Both the position numbers and the translations under genes were made by a program. From Planctomycetaceae bacterium (lineage in GTDB: Bacteria > Planctomycetota > Planctomycetia > Planctomycetales > Planctomycetaceae), in assembly GCA_041398825.1 (NCBI GenBank), contig JAWKTX010000015.1, forward strand, positions 75,715 to 139,714: DNA of 64,000 nt, in the 5' to 3' direction. Each line of letters starts with the position of its first letter. Positions within the stretch are counted from its first letter, which is position 1. The notes under the pieces are model-generated. The model searched no databases, was not told the origin of the DNA, and was given only the letters and a program-made list of their open reading frames with translations. Below, one piece after another: positions 44,702 to 53,911 of the stretch.

Positions 44702-45163
44702 GAAAACCTCGTATGAGTTTCAGAATGACATCGGGGACCCCGACACTGAGAGATGCAGCGTTCTGCATCGGTCAGACGGATTCGAAGTCAGGTCTCAAAA
44801 TGATTTTTGAGTTCAGGGAAAGTGATTGGCGGGTGAAGCCTCAACAAATGCGGGCGTTTGGCGGGGCTTCAATTGGGGCGGGCTATTCTCGAAACACTCC
44901 TCAGACTGACATTCCAACGGCCACCTTGTCAACCGATTTTGCCCGGAAGGCTTTGTTTTGTCCTGCGCGACCGTCTTAAAGTGAGCTACGCACGATTCCA
45001 GATTGCGGAGCCGCACGCATTGTGCAGAATCGCACAAATTGCACACCGGACGCGCGATGTATGAAGGCCCCCATTTTGCTGAAGCCAGCGAAGCCGCGTA
45101 ACGTTTGACTCTGTTTCTCGCTTCGCACGAAGAGTTTTCCCTCTTCAGCAATGGAGCCCAAAC
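44702..45163. other. Divergent intergenic region
   Basis: About 460 bases between divergent genes at 44701 and 45164. It includes an inverted repeat TTGTGC-N6-GCACAA (45020-45037) which could be an operator. No gene seen. Confidence 0.5.
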
Positions 45164-45832
45164 ATGAATCACACAAATCAAATCCCGGCAACGTCTTCCA
45201 CAAGCATGCAGACCCTTCGTCACGACAACACTGTCGTTCTTAAAGAAGAACCAACACAGAGAGGTGGCATTGCTTTGACGAAAACTCTGGCGGTCGGCTT
45301 CCTTTTCGCGTTGTCGTTGTGCATCGCCAATCCTGCCCTGCAAGCCAGGGAACCGCTTCCAGGCACGCGTGATGCCAGGATCCAAACAACCTATTCGTCG
45401 GTTTCATTCCTCGATGCCATGTATGACTTTCAAGTCTGGTCAGCAGACATCTCGGATTTGCCGGTTGATTTTATCATCTGGGCCAGGAGGGCAGATGGCC
45501 AGTGGACCGAGGTGCACCGATATGACTGGAGCGGCAGTGTCGACCATGGAAGCTGGACCGACTTCGGCATCTATCTTTTCAGCACTCACTGGAACGCAGT
45601 TCAATATGCAGAAACGCTGCTCCAGGATGAAGAAATCACAGCGTACTTGATCGAAGAACGTCAAAGGGAGCCGCACTGGATTCTTCTCGAGACCTTTGAT
45701 ACTCAAATGCAGGCTCAGGAATTTTGTGAAGACGCTGTGTCCATCGCGACGCGTTTTGGTCTCACGATTGAAACCAGAATTGTGCCGATCTCCACTCTGA
45801 CGGCAGGACCTCTCACGCAGTTGAATCGGTGA
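45164..45832 (+). CDS. Exported protein of unknown function
   Basis: A 222-residue protein with an N-terminal disordered region of about 35 residues and then a membrane/signal segment (about 38-60, LAVGFLFALSLCIANPALQA). The mature part contains IIWARRADGQWTEVHRYDWS and AQYAETLLQDEE-like runs, with no recognised domain. TGGAG precedes ATG 45164. Its last 20 bases overlap the convergent macro-domain gene. Confidence 0.68.
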   Translation: MNHTNQIPATSSTSMQTLRHDNTVVLKEEPTQRGGIALTKTLAVGFLFALSLCIANPALQAREPLPGTRDARIQTTYSSVSFLDAMYDFQVWSADISDLPVDFIIWARRADGQWTEVHRYDWSGSVDHGSWTDFGIYLFSTHWNAVQYAETLLQDEEITAYLIEERQREPHWILLETFDTQMQAQEFCEDAVSIATRFGLTIETRIVPISTLTAGPLTQLNR

Positions 45833-46298
45833 GTGATTTCCTGAATTGAACAATGCGAATTTCACCATCGTACTGACACCGGCTGAGTTCATCCTCAATC
45901 CACGCTAAAACCGTACCAGCATCTCGACCACCTGTCCCGGCACCAATCAGAGGTATGGCCATCGAACGATACTTCCTGTCCGCTGCCAACAGAACAGCAT
46001 TTCTTACACTGTCACGAATAGAACGTTCTGTTGATCGCCAGAACATGTTGATTCCGGCAACGTGGATGATTGCCCGAATTGGCAAACGACCGGCTGATGT
46101 CTCTACAGCATGGCCCAGTGGCAGCGGGCCGAGACGGGCAAGTTCGCGGAACGGTGCCAAACCAGCGGCACGTTTTATCGTTCCGGAGACACCCTGCGGA
46201 AGCAGCAGCCACCATGGAATGATGTTGCGATTCCATGCATTGACAATGACTTCCACGGGCTGATTGACAATGTTGCCCTCAACAACAGTTACCCGCAT
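45813..46298 (-). CDS. Macro-domain protein (ADP-ribose-binding/hydrolase type)
   Basis: A 161-residue stand-alone macro domain. Motifs: VVEGNIVNQPVEVIVNAWN (the normal GDI-x-NAAN region is GNI and NAWN here), GHAVETSAGRLPIRAIIHVA, and PLIGAGTGGRDAGTV as the phosphate-binding loop. The family binds ADP-ribose and often removes ADP-ribose or O-acetyl-ADP-ribose groups. The usual adenine-contacting Asp is replaced by Asn, so ligand range may be altered. The frame is open to 46346 but GGGAGGAAAA nine bases before ATG 46298 makes that the start. Confidence 0.85.
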   Translation of the reverse strand: MRVTVVEGNIVNQPVEVIVNAWNRNIIPWWLLLPQGVSGTIKRAAGLAPFRELARLGPLPLGHAVETSAGRLPIRAIIHVAGINMFWRSTERSIRDSVRNAVLLAADRKYRSMAIPLIGAGTGGRDAGTVLAWIEDELSRCQYDGEIRIVQFRKSLTDSTA

Positions 46299-46437
46299 CC
46301 CGATTTTCCTCCCACAATGCCATTCCCAAAACTCTTTGTCAGGCAACGGGAGGATCTGACTGGAACGTGAATTTGTCCGTCAGATTTGCCGGCATCGTGA
46401 GGATTGACTGAAAAACACAGGAACAACGGGATACCGC

Positions 46438-46489
46438 AAAAACAGGAACGGCACTCCCACAGAGCCCGTGTCTCTGCAGGAGTGCCGTT
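46438..46489 (-). terminator. Rho-independent terminator of the 46557 gene
   Basis: AACGGCACTCC and GGAGTGCCGTT form a perfect 11-bp stem with a 21-base loop; on the minus strand it is followed by CCTGTTTTT. It separates the gene at 46557 from the macro-domain gene. Confidence 0.8.
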
Positions 46490-46556
46490 GCCCGACCCGA
46501 TATTCGGGAACCGACAGTGGCGGTTCCATTGATTCCAGTCCGATTTTTTGCCCGAG

Positions 46557-47039
46557 CTAAGTTTCGAAAATCATTCCGTTGGGGCGACAGTGAAGGCCTG
46601 GCCCAACAAAGTCGGGGGGAACGGCCATCAATTCAAGTTTGATTTCATTTGCCTCGCCGACCACACCATGTACGGAAAGTAATGAACGAATCGACTGTTC
46701 CGGAGTCCTCGAATCTTTGTTTGCGACTGAATACCACTCCATGCGATCAATTCGCACGAAAAGCGATTGCAGATGCTTCAGATCCATTCGAAAACCAGCA
46801 TGATCGATATGCCCGTCAAGCGGCCCGCCAATCGTTTCTGTTGCTCCAAGATACATGCAAAGGATCCAGCCCCTTTCATCCACGCGGCAGTCGTAGCCAA
46901 CGCGGCCAAAATCGGCAAGCGGTTCGAAAAGGCAAGCGGCTTTCCGGATGAATTGCTTCAACCAGTCAGGTCTGTAGTCCTGTTGCTCCCTGCGTAATCG
47001 ATACTGCTCCATCTGTTCAAGCAGTTCTTCTATGGACAT
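46557..47039 (-). CDS. Small cytosolic protein of unknown function
   Basis: A 160-residue protein with no signal peptide. N-terminal helix (MSIEELLEQMEQYRLRREQQ), then a region with YDCRVDERGWILCMYLGATE and EIKLELMAVPPDFVGPGLH. No recognised domain. ATG 47039 is the natural start, as the frame before it begins only with TTG. Followed by a terminator. Confidence 0.6.
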   Translation of the reverse strand: MSIEELLEQMEQYRLRREQQDYRPDWLKQFIRKAACLFEPLADFGRVGYDCRVDERGWILCMYLGATETIGGPLDGHIDHAGFRMDLKHLQSLFVRIDRMEWYSVANKDSRTPEQSIRSLLSVHGVVGEANEIKLELMAVPPDFVGPGLHCRPNGMIFET

Positions 47040-47542
47040 GGGCAAACCAGCAAGTGATTACTGTGATCTCTGTTGACACAATTAGCGGCATCAATGCAGG
47101 CCAATTGAAATCGTGATATTCCAGGGTCGCGTCCATGACATGGTTGAACTACATCAGCAAAATCGCTTATCAGGCTGCGAGAAACTCCCAGCAGAGTGGG
47201 TAAAGGACAGCAGTCTGATTCCACACACACGTTCTTGTTAAGCAGAATTCGCGTACGGAGATGTATCGGGCTGTGGCAAAAATGGGTTCACGGGATTTGC
47301 TGCATTGTTGTGCAGATGCGCCCAGCGGCGTCCTGTCCTTCCAGCCACGACGTTCAAACACCATTGAACCAGCGGTACGGATTGAGACGGCTTTGATTAT
47401 TGCCACCATGCATTGCCACACAATGGACACCACGCTACGGATGCAATCCGCACAACCGTCCGCTATTGTCCCTGACTGATGTAACCTTTGACAATCATGC
47501 GGTCCTCAGCATGCCGTCTCCCACAAACTGCAGAGCCCTGCT
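47040..47542. other. Intergenic region
   Basis: About 500 bases between divergent genes; no coding frame or RNA gene recognised. It presumably carries promoters for both genes. Confidence 0.5.
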
Positions 47543-48490
47543 ATGTTTTTTCAAGCCCCGCGAATTTGTACTGGATACCGATGCTGGTCGCATGGAACCT
47601 GCCTGCTGCTTTTGCTCTCGCTGAGCCTGCAGTTACAGGCACTATGTCCGCTGCTGGCTGACGAATCTGCAAAAACAAGTCAAGCCAAAGCACGTGCCAC
47701 AAATTTTGACCGATCCCGGCTTGTTGCCTGGTGTATCGTGCCGTTTGACGCCGCAAAGCGAAATCCGGCACAGCGAGCCAACATGGTTACAGAGATGGGA
47801 ATTCGCCGCGTTGCCTACGACTGGCGAGCGGAACATGTCGATTCGTTTGAAGATGAGATTCTTCAGTACAAACAACATGGTATTGAGTACTTCGCTTTCT
47901 GGAGCTGGCATCCTGCAATGGAACCGCTCATCAGGAAGCACAATATCCACCCGCAGATCTGGATGATGTTTGGTGCCCCGGAACAAGGGACCCATGAAGA
48001 GAAGGTCAGGGCCGCTGCCCAGAGCCTTCTGCCACACGTTGAAAAGTGCAAAGAACTGAACCTCTCACTTGGGCTCTACAATCACGGCGGCTGGAGCGGT
48101 GAACCAGAAAACATGGTTGCCGTCTGTCAATACCTGAAGGAGCACTACGACGCAGAACACGTGGGCATCGTGTACAACCTTCATCATGGACACGAACACA
48201 TTGAAGATTTTACGAGTCAGCTGGAACTGATGAAGCCCTTTCTGCTTTGTCTGAATCTGAATGGCATGAATGAAAAAGCAAATCCAAAAATCCTGCCAAT
48301 CGGAGACGGTCGGCACGAAACAGAGATGATTCGGACGATTCAGTTGTCCGGTTATCAGGGGCCGATTGGAATCCTGGACCACCGCCCCGAAATGGACACA
48401 CGGGAGGCATTAAAGCTCAATCTGGACGGCCTGAAAGCGACACTGAAGACGATCGGCGACAAAACAGCTGCTGCAACCTATGAAGAGTAA
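47543..48490 (+). CDS. Secreted TIM-barrel protein, sugar phosphate isomerase/epimerase-like
   Basis: A 315-residue exported protein with a hydrophobic signal segment (about residues 20-40). The mature part matches the xylose-isomerase-like TIM-barrel family: EMGIRRVAYDWRAEHVDSFE, then QYKQHGIEYFAFWSWHPAM, LGLYNHGGWSGEPENMVAVC and GIVYNLHHGHEHIEDF, with candidate metal ligands in the latter. These proteins isomerise or epimerise sugars or related compounds in planctomycetes' secretome. It starts an operon of three: 11 bases separate it from the metallo-hydrolase gene. The start codon is not well supported. Confidence 0.82.
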   Translation: MFFQAPRICTGYRCWSHGTCLLLLLSLSLQLQALCPLLADESAKTSQAKARATNFDRSRLVAWCIVPFDAAKRNPAQRANMVTEMGIRRVAYDWRAEHVDSFEDEILQYKQHGIEYFAFWSWHPAMEPLIRKHNIHPQIWMMFGAPEQGTHEEKVRAAAQSLLPHVEKCKELNLSLGLYNHGGWSGEPENMVAVCQYLKEHYDAEHVGIVYNLHHGHEHIEDFTSQLELMKPFLLCLNLNGMNEKANPKILPIGDGRHETEMIRTIQLSGYQGPIGILDHRPEMDTREALKLNLDGLKATLKTIGDKTAAATYEE

Positions 48491-48501
48491 CGGGCCGACC
48501 G

Positions 48502-49377
48502 ATGCCAATCAGTACGATGACGATCATGGGCACCGGCACAAGTGTCGGCGTCCCCATGGCCGGATGTGAATGTGAAGTTTGTCTTTCAACGAACCCAAAG
48601 AATCATCGGTATCGATCCGGCGTGCTCGTCCGAGCTCCACGAGGAAATTTCCTAATCGACACGGGCCCGGAACTACGACTTCAGCTCGTCCGCGAAAAGA
48701 TTCGATGGATCCACGCGGTCCTGTTCACACATGCCCACGCGGATCACATCCTTGGCCTGGATGATCTGCGAATTTTCGGATTTCGGCTCGAGCATCAGGC
48801 GGCCGATGCTGCAAAAGAGGAGGCAGAAAGAGCTGGTCTGCCGTTCGACGAGGAACAATTTCTCCGACAGAATCCGATTTCGATACCGCTCTACTGTGAA
48901 GAAGTTGTCGAATCGAGCCTTCGCGATGTGTTCTCTTACGCGTTTGCTGATCCATCAAAACAGTCTCACCGCTATGCAACCCCGCGACTGAGATTTGAAA
49001 CAATTCACCATGGCAGCACGTTCGACATGCTTGGCCTGCCGGTCACACCAATTCGACTCAAACACGGCGAACTGCCAATCCTGGGGTTCCGAATCGGCAA
49101 CGTCGCATTTTGCACAGACGTTTCTACGGTGCCTGCAGAAAGTCGCGACTTACTCAGGAACCTGGATGTTCTCATCATCGACGCACTGCGATATGAACCC
49201 CACCCCACCCATCTGAGCGTTGATGGTGCACTGAAAGTCATTCGCCAACTCGAACCTCGACAAGCTTACCTGACTCACATGTCGCATTCGCTGGACTATG
49301 ACAAGTTATGCAGCGAACTGCCCAGTCATGTTCGCCCGGCTTTTGACGGCCTTGAAATTGAGATCTGCCGGTCATGA
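48502..49377 (+). CDS. Metallo-beta-lactamase-fold hydrolase (PhnP-like)
   Basis: A 291-residue cytosolic protein. The metal-binding HAHADH motif is present (THAHADHILGLDD), after a PhnP-type insertion with paired cysteines (GCECEVCLSTNPKNHRYRSG). Later motifs: FCTDVS and TLMH-like LTHMSHSLDY. The family cleaves cyclic phosphodiesters such as phosphoribosyl 1,2-cyclic phosphate or other small substrates. It lies 11 bases after the TIM-barrel gene and overlaps the ThiF gene by ATGA, indicating translational coupling. Confidence 0.88.
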   Translation: MPISTMTIMGTGTSVGVPMAGCECEVCLSTNPKNHRYRSGVLVRAPRGNFLIDTGPELRLQLVREKIRWIHAVLFTHAHADHILGLDDLRIFGFRLEHQAADAAKEEAERAGLPFDEEQFLRQNPISIPLYCEEVVESSLRDVFSYAFADPSKQSHRYATPRLRFETIHHGSTFDMLGLPVTPIRLKHGELPILGFRIGNVAFCTDVSTVPAESRDLLRNLDVLIIDALRYEPHPTHLSVDGALKVIRQLEPRQAYLTHMSHSLDYDKLCSELPSHVRPAFDGLEIEICRS

Positions 49378-50468
49378 AACAAGAACCCGGATTTGTATCG
49401 GAACGCTACCGCAAACAGGCACTCTTCCGTGGGATCGGCCCGGATGGGCAGCAGAAGCTTGCGACCCGAAAGGTTGTGCTGATCGGCTGTGGCGCGCTTG
49501 GATGTGTGCTGGCCGACGCTATGGTACGTGCGGGCGTCGGGCATGTTCGAATCGTGGACCGTGACTTCGTTGAGCTCAGCAATCTTCAGCGACAGGTACT
49601 GTTCACAGAAGACGATGTCCGACAACATTTGCCCAAAACAATCGCAGCAGCCAGCCGTCTGCAGACAGTGAATTCTGAAATCCGGATTGAACCTGTCATT
49701 GCAGACGTTGATTTCACGAACATTCTGTCACTCGTCGACGGCGCAGACCTGATCCTTGATGGGACGGACAATTTTGAGATCCGCTATCTGATCAACGATG
49801 TCTCGTTACAGACCGGCATTCCATGGATCTTCACCGGTTGCACCGGCAGTGCAGGGCAGATGATGCCAGTATTCCCGGGAAAGTCCGCCTGCCTCCGATG
49901 CCTGATCCCCCTGCCTCCGCCACCCGGCACAACGGAAACCTGCGATACAGCCGGGGTACTTGGACCAGCTATCGGCGCGATTGCTTCGTTACAGGCGGCT
50001 GTTGCATTACGAATATTGTCCCGCCCCGGAACGAATCTGTCTCAACCTGACGGTGTCCCCCTGACGCTGACAATCGTCGATGTCTGGGACGGTACCTTTC
50101 GCCAGATGGACGTATCCACCCTTCGTGAACGTTCGGATTGCCCCGCATGCCATCAGGGCGAACGGCTCTGGCTGGATGGATCTCACAGATCCGGATCCAC
50201 AGTGCTCTGCGGACGAAATGCGGTCCAAATCAGCCCGCCGGAAAAGTTGGCGATCCGCCTGGATGAACTGGCCGCGCGTCTAAACCATTTGGGCAAAGTG
50301 ACCAGCAATTCGTTTCTGATTCGGCTGCAGATTGAAGCGCCCGCAGCACACGATCCAGGTGCTGGTCCCATTGAACTGACACTGTTCCCGGACGGCCGGG
50401 CCATCATCAAGGGAACGGAAGACCCCGCTGCGGCACGAACGATCTATTCGCGATACGTGGGGTCGTGA
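49374..50468 (+). CDS. ThiF/MoeB-family E1-like adenylyltransferase with C-terminal extension
   Basis: A 364-residue E1-like enzyme. Nucleotide-binding loop IGCGALGCVLADAMVRAGVG, then DRDFVELSNLQRQVLF (catalytic Arg), and DGTDNFEIRYLINDVSLQTG. Zinc cysteines are CLRCL and CPAC. The family activates the C-terminus of small sulfur-carrier (ubiquitin-like) proteins for thiazole or molybdopterin synthesis. A further domain of about 100 residues (from LDELAARLNHLGKVTS, ending with LFPDGRAIIKGTEDP) is fused to the C-terminus. No ThiS/MoaD-like carrier or Jab1-type gene is beside it. The start overlaps the preceding stop by 4 bases (ATGA). Confidence 0.9.
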   Translation: MKQEPGFVSERYRKQALFRGIGPDGQQKLATRKVVLIGCGALGCVLADAMVRAGVGHVRIVDRDFVELSNLQRQVLFTEDDVRQHLPKTIAAASRLQTVNSEIRIEPVIADVDFTNILSLVDGADLILDGTDNFEIRYLINDVSLQTGIPWIFTGCTGSAGQMMPVFPGKSACLRCLIPLPPPPGTTETCDTAGVLGPAIGAIASLQAAVALRILSRPGTNLSQPDGVPLTLTIVDVWDGTFRQMDVSTLRERSDCPACHQGERLWLDGSHRSGSTVLCGRNAVQISPPEKLAIRLDELAARLNHLGKVTSNSFLIRLQIEAPAAHDPGAGPIELTLFPDGRAIIKGTEDPAAARTIYSRYVGS

Positions 50469-50538
50469 TACCCCCCGGAGGGTCTCAGCTGGTGGCTGCG
50501 AAGAACGGACAGAAACGCAAACCCTGACCAGACGGGAC

Positions 50539-51306
50539 CTATTCCTGATCACGAAGCCCGCGACTGTCGTCCTGAACCACAGCTCGAATATTCCCGCCGC
50601 AGCCCTCACCCGAACACTTACCACTCGCCGCAAACAGCGCGTCACCATCCGTTGCAACACCAAGCGAGCAGTCGAATTCGAATCGCCCCAGAAGTCGAAA
50701 CTGACTGTCGGTGACCAGGAGTATCTTCGGGTCCCCATAACAACCAAAGAACCATTGGCCATTCCGACAGGTGGCAGTCTGAATTCCAAGATGTGTGTGA
50801 CCACTCTGGATTACATGTTTACGAATAAAGTTGAATGCACCGTCATACTCGTAGACATAGTTTTCCTCAACGGCATCCGGAAGACCACCGACGACAAAGA
50901 AGTGATCTCGAAACCAGGCGATCCCTCCAGCACCATGAAACACCTGCTGGCATTCATGCCTGGAGATGAACCTGAGGTCGCTCGCATCGTAGACATAAAC
51001 CCACGAATCAGCTTTGCCGTCAGGGTGATTGAACTGCCCCAGATTCACAGCGACGTATAAGCGACCTTCGTGCAGACAGACGTCCCCATGATGGTTATCA
51101 ACCGGGACCTTGTGAAGCAGCTTTCCGTGGCGATCTGTCTTCACCAGCGTCGTCGTGAAGCTCCAGTAGACAGCGTTGGCATCCAGACAGAAGCCCTGAA
51201 GATGATGTTGATAACGGCCTTCGCAATTCACAACCTCAGAAGAAGCCGCAGCAACTATGGCCGTCGGGTAAGCCATCAGGAGGGCCATCAAAAGTCCGGT
51301 TCTCAT
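50539..51306 (-). CDS. Secreted beta-propeller-like protein
   Basis: A 255-residue exported protein with a signal peptide (about residues 1-22, ending VAAASS). Repeating strand pattern with motifs like VDNHHGDVCLHEGRLYVAVN, WVYVYDASDLRFISRHE and FFGCYGDPKILLVTD suggests a small beta-propeller. A C-terminal cysteine pair CSGEGCGG is notable. ATG 51306 gives a clean signal peptide; ATG 51318 is an alternative. It is convergent with the ThiF gene and divergent from mraZ. Function unknown. Confidence 0.72.
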   Translation of the reverse strand: MRTGLLMALLMAYPTAIVAAASSEVVNCEGRYQHHLQGFCLDANAVYWSFTTTLVKTDRHGKLLHKVPVDNHHGDVCLHEGRLYVAVNLGQFNHPDGKADSWVYVYDASDLRFISRHECQQVFHGAGGIAWFRDHFFVVGGLPDAVEENYVYEYDGAFNFIRKHVIQSGHTHLGIQTATCRNGQWFFGCYGDPKILLVTDSQFRLLGRFEFDCSLGVATDGDALFAASGKCSGEGCGGNIRAVVQDDSRGLRDQE

Positions 51307-51672
51307 TCGTTCCACCATTCTGGTCAGTTGAACTCTGGTCCGTTGAAGTTGAATCCTGTGCGAGCAAGGACGCCTTTTCAGAGACGCAGCGCAACTCGGC
51401 AGAGATGTCTCGCAGAATCCCTCCGCAAACTGTCTCTGAAATGGTGCCATTTGCAATCGAATCGTCAAAGACTGCGTTTCCGTCAAATTCCACAGAAAGC
51501 AGAGGCCACTTCCTTGCCTGACACCACAAGGAATCGTACTCTTCGCATCAGTTGTGGGTTTCAGACCCCAAACGATCTTTGAAAACCAGTTGAAAGTGGG
51601 TTCTCTGCCCGATACGCTGTCAGGCACAGGTCTTCCCTGTGACTATTCTGAGAATCTGTTTAGGTTGAACCA
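51307..51672. other. Divergent promoter region upstream of mraZ
   Basis: About 366 bases. MraZ proteins usually bind direct repeats of TGGGN in their own promoter; here only two isolated TGGGT sites (51555 and 51597) are seen and these are not at the ten-base spacing expected. No gene recognised. Confidence 0.45.
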
Positions 51673-52143
51673 ATGTTTCTGACCGGGGAGTACAAGCGGA
51701 CGATCGACGATCGTTTTCGCGTGCAACTTCCGCCAGAACTTCTGGATGGAATCTCAACAGAAGACGGAAGCGTTATCGTCGCGAAAGAACGATCAGGCTG
51801 CCTGAGTCTCTGGAAACCGGATGACTGGCAACACCGACTCGACAGTGGCCTGAATCTGTTAAAGCAAAAGATTGATTCCGGGCGAATGGAACAGCGATGG
51901 GGTGACGTGCAGCGACTTGGACGGTTGCTTAGCACCCGTCATCAGTCCGCCAGACTTGCAAACCGATCCCGGCTGCTTATTCCTGATGGCTTCCGTTCTT
52001 TTCTGGGAGTGGATTCAGGGAAGGAAGTTGTTGTTGTCGGGGCGGTCATTTGCGTGGAAATCTGGAATCCTGAAATCTGGCTGGACGTCCTGAAACAGGA
52101 GATGCCGGATTTCGGGGATCTTTTCAAACAGTTGACGCAATAA
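51673..52143 (+). CDS. mraZ: MraZ-family transcriptional regulator
   Basis: A 156-residue protein with the double-AbrB MraZ fold: FLTGEYKRTIDDRFRVQLP (family GEYxxTIDxKxRVxLP signature) in the N-terminal repeat and a second repeat with NRSRLLIPDGFRSFLGV and VEIWNPEIW. MraZ normally leads the division/cell-wall (dcw) cluster and represses it, with rsmH next. Here the next gene is RidA and no dcw gene is near; many planctomycetes lack FtsZ and have a dispersed dcw cluster, which fits an orphan mraZ. Its targets in this organism are unknown. Confidence 0.85.
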   Translation: MFLTGEYKRTIDDRFRVQLPPELLDGISTEDGSVIVAKERSGCLSLWKPDDWQHRLDSGLNLLKQKIDSGRMEQRWGDVQRLGRLLSTRHQSARLANRSRLLIPDGFRSFLGVDSGKEVVVVGAVICVEIWNPEIWLDVLKQEMPDFGDLFKQLTQ

Positions 52144-52436
52144 CCATTGAACCTGCTTTCACGTGTTCACTCAACACGCCGACATGAAACATCATTCAGT
52201 CGATTCATCGACTGTTGGACGCAGAACGGATCGAAGAAGAGAAAAGCCAGCTTACTCCACTCAACACGGTACCCTCCAAAACTGCTTACTCACTCAGGCA
52301 GTTTGACCGAAGAGCACATCCATGGATGGCCCTGCGGCAGGGATGCTGCTTTTCTCTCTTCGATCCGATTTTTATTCCCTCGGCAACAGCGTAGTGAACC
52401 TGAAACTGGCCAGCAAATTCCCCCCAGTGCTCCCCA

Positions 52437-52787
52437 ATGCGCATTACTCGACTTGGAAATTCAGAGCGATGGTCGGACGTGGTGATTTTCAATCAGACGG
52501 CCCGATGGGTTGAAGTTGCATCAAACCAGCAGGCGCCGGTCAAGGATCAGATTTGTCAGATCCTGCAGCAGATTGACGAAACTCTGGACCAGATTGGAAG
52601 CACCAGAAAAGAGATTCTGGAAGTCACAGTTTTTCTGGCAGATCTGACTAATGTCCCAACACTGAATGAGCAGTGGGATGCATGGGTGCCGCCTTCGAAC
52701 GCTCCGATTCGCGCTTGCGTTCAAGCTGGTTTACAGGGCAACTGCCGCATCGAAATGATCATCCATGCTGCCGCTGCATCAGAATGA
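52437..52787 (+). CDS. RidA (YjgF/YER057c/UK114) family protein
   Basis: A 116-residue protein of the usual RidA length. Pattern: VVIFNQTARWVEVASNQQAP at the start, ILQQIDETLDQIGSTRKEIL, then LADLTNVPTLNEQW, APIRACVQAGL with the catalytic Arg, and CRIEMIIHA. RidA hydrolyses reactive enamine/imine intermediates from PLP enzymes. Residue identity could differ in substrate-binding positions because the family has subgroups. The 293-base gap after mraZ argues against one operon. A palindrome ends the transcript 80 bases later. Confidence 0.85.
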   Translation: MRITRLGNSERWSDVVIFNQTARWVEVASNQQAPVKDQICQILQQIDETLDQIGSTRKEILEVTVFLADLTNVPTLNEQWDAWVPPSNAPIRACVQAGLQGNCRIEMIIHAAAASE

Positions 52788-52867
52788 CGCAGGCAACACC
52801 AGAAATGCGGGTACATCCCCCTGCGCAGCAAACTGGTTTCATCAATTCATCCAGTCACTCAATTCGA

Positions 52868-52898
52868 AAAGGCCAGGAAGAATCTCTTCCTGGCCTTT
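52868..52898. terminator. Bidirectional hairpin between convergent genes
   Basis: A perfect 14-bp stem (AAAGGCCAGGAAGA with its complement) around a three-base loop between the RidA gene (plus) and the gene at 52967 (minus). It can serve both, although U-tracts are short. Confidence 0.8.
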
Positions 52899-52966
52899 CC
52901 GTTGAATCACGGGCAACTCATCTGTTGCTGATGGATGAAAGTGTCGCTGTCATCCCGATCTGAGCA

Positions 52967-53911
52967 TCATCGCATTGTGAACACGGCAGGGTCGTCCACA
53001 ATAAACGGTGTCGACCAGGTTCGACCGTCGTTGAAGTTGCAGATGTTGTAGAAGTGTGTGGCGAAGTACTCAGCCTGATAGCCGTATGGGAAACTGGAGT
53101 ACACATGGTCGGCGGCGGTCAGGTTATCCACGCCGGGACTGGCGTAGTAGTGAACGCGACCATCGGATGTGACTGACATTCCCAGCGTCCACCAACCGGG
53201 AGTCAGCTTCGGACCGCGAACCTCCTGACCGAGATTATTTCCCCGGACCAGCAGGACCGCTTCGTCTTCCGAATATCGGGGGTCATGTTTGCTGTGGAAC
53301 TCAATGAAGAACCCGGGCCAGTAATCTTCCTGCTTGCGAATCGTGCGTGAAATCAGAAACGTCTTCTTCTTTTCAGAGATGGTGGTTCGTAAATCAACGC
53401 GGTACCCGAAATGGGTGCCAGATCGACGTTCGAACTGATCGTAAGGAGGGATCCACAGCCGAGTTGTACAACTTGGATTGCGACCCGCACTAATGGCTCC
53501 AACCCGGGACGAACAGGACATGATTAAATCGTCCTGCTCCATCTGGCCTGACGGACGACCAGGTACCCCTGAATTGAGCGTCTGAATCTTCAATGCCCCC
53601 TTGCTTCCCGGGATCCCACCTGCAGGAGTTTCCACTCGGGAGATATAGTCAGGCATTCCACGCTTCGGGCTTTCGAACCAATGCCGGTTATTTGAAAAGC
53701 CAGTCGGAGACCGGACTTGTTCGTCCTGCTCTCGACTTGCCTTCTCTCCATTCGGGATCCACTTCCAGTTTTCATCTTCGAAGTCGTCACCGACATTCGT
53801 GATTCTCACACCGGTGCCAGGGACGACCTGTGCCTGCACGTCGGCAAAGAAGATTGGAAATGCCACGACAAAACACGCGGTCTTGATCAAAGTGAGTTGC
53901 GTCGACTTCAT
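52967..53911 (-). CDS. Secreted protein of unknown function
   Basis: A 314-residue exported protein with a signal peptide (about residues 1-27, ending VQAQ). Repeated aromatic and tryptophan-rich strands (WFESPKRGMPDY, GYRVDLRTTIS, WPGFFIEFHSKHDP, HFYNICNFNDGRTWS) suggest a beta-sandwich such as a polysaccharide-binding or lyase-like jelly roll. No catalytic motif could be assigned. Planctomycete-type protein. Confidence 0.7.
   Translation of the reverse strand: MKSTQLTLIKTACFVVAFPIFFADVQAQVVPGTGVRITNVGDDFEDENWKWIPNGEKASREQDEQVRSPTGFSNNRHWFESPKRGMPDYISRVETPAGGIPGSKGALKIQTLNSGVPGRPSGQMEQDDLIMSCSSRVGAISAGRNPSCTTRLWIPPYDQFERRSGTHFGYRVDLRTTISEKKKTFLISRTIRKQEDYWPGFFIEFHSKHDPRYSEDEAVLLVRGNNLGQEVRGPKLTPGWWTLGMSVTSDGRVHYYASPGVDNLTAADHVYSSFPYGYQAEYFATHFYNICNFNDGRTWSTPFIVDDPAVFTMR

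Noticed and set aside
49374..50468. Anti-phage E1 (CBASS Cap2- or Bil-like) system
   Set aside because: No cyclase, effector, E2 or ubiquitin-like gene is adjacent; neighbours are a TIM-barrel protein and a PhnP-like hydrolase.
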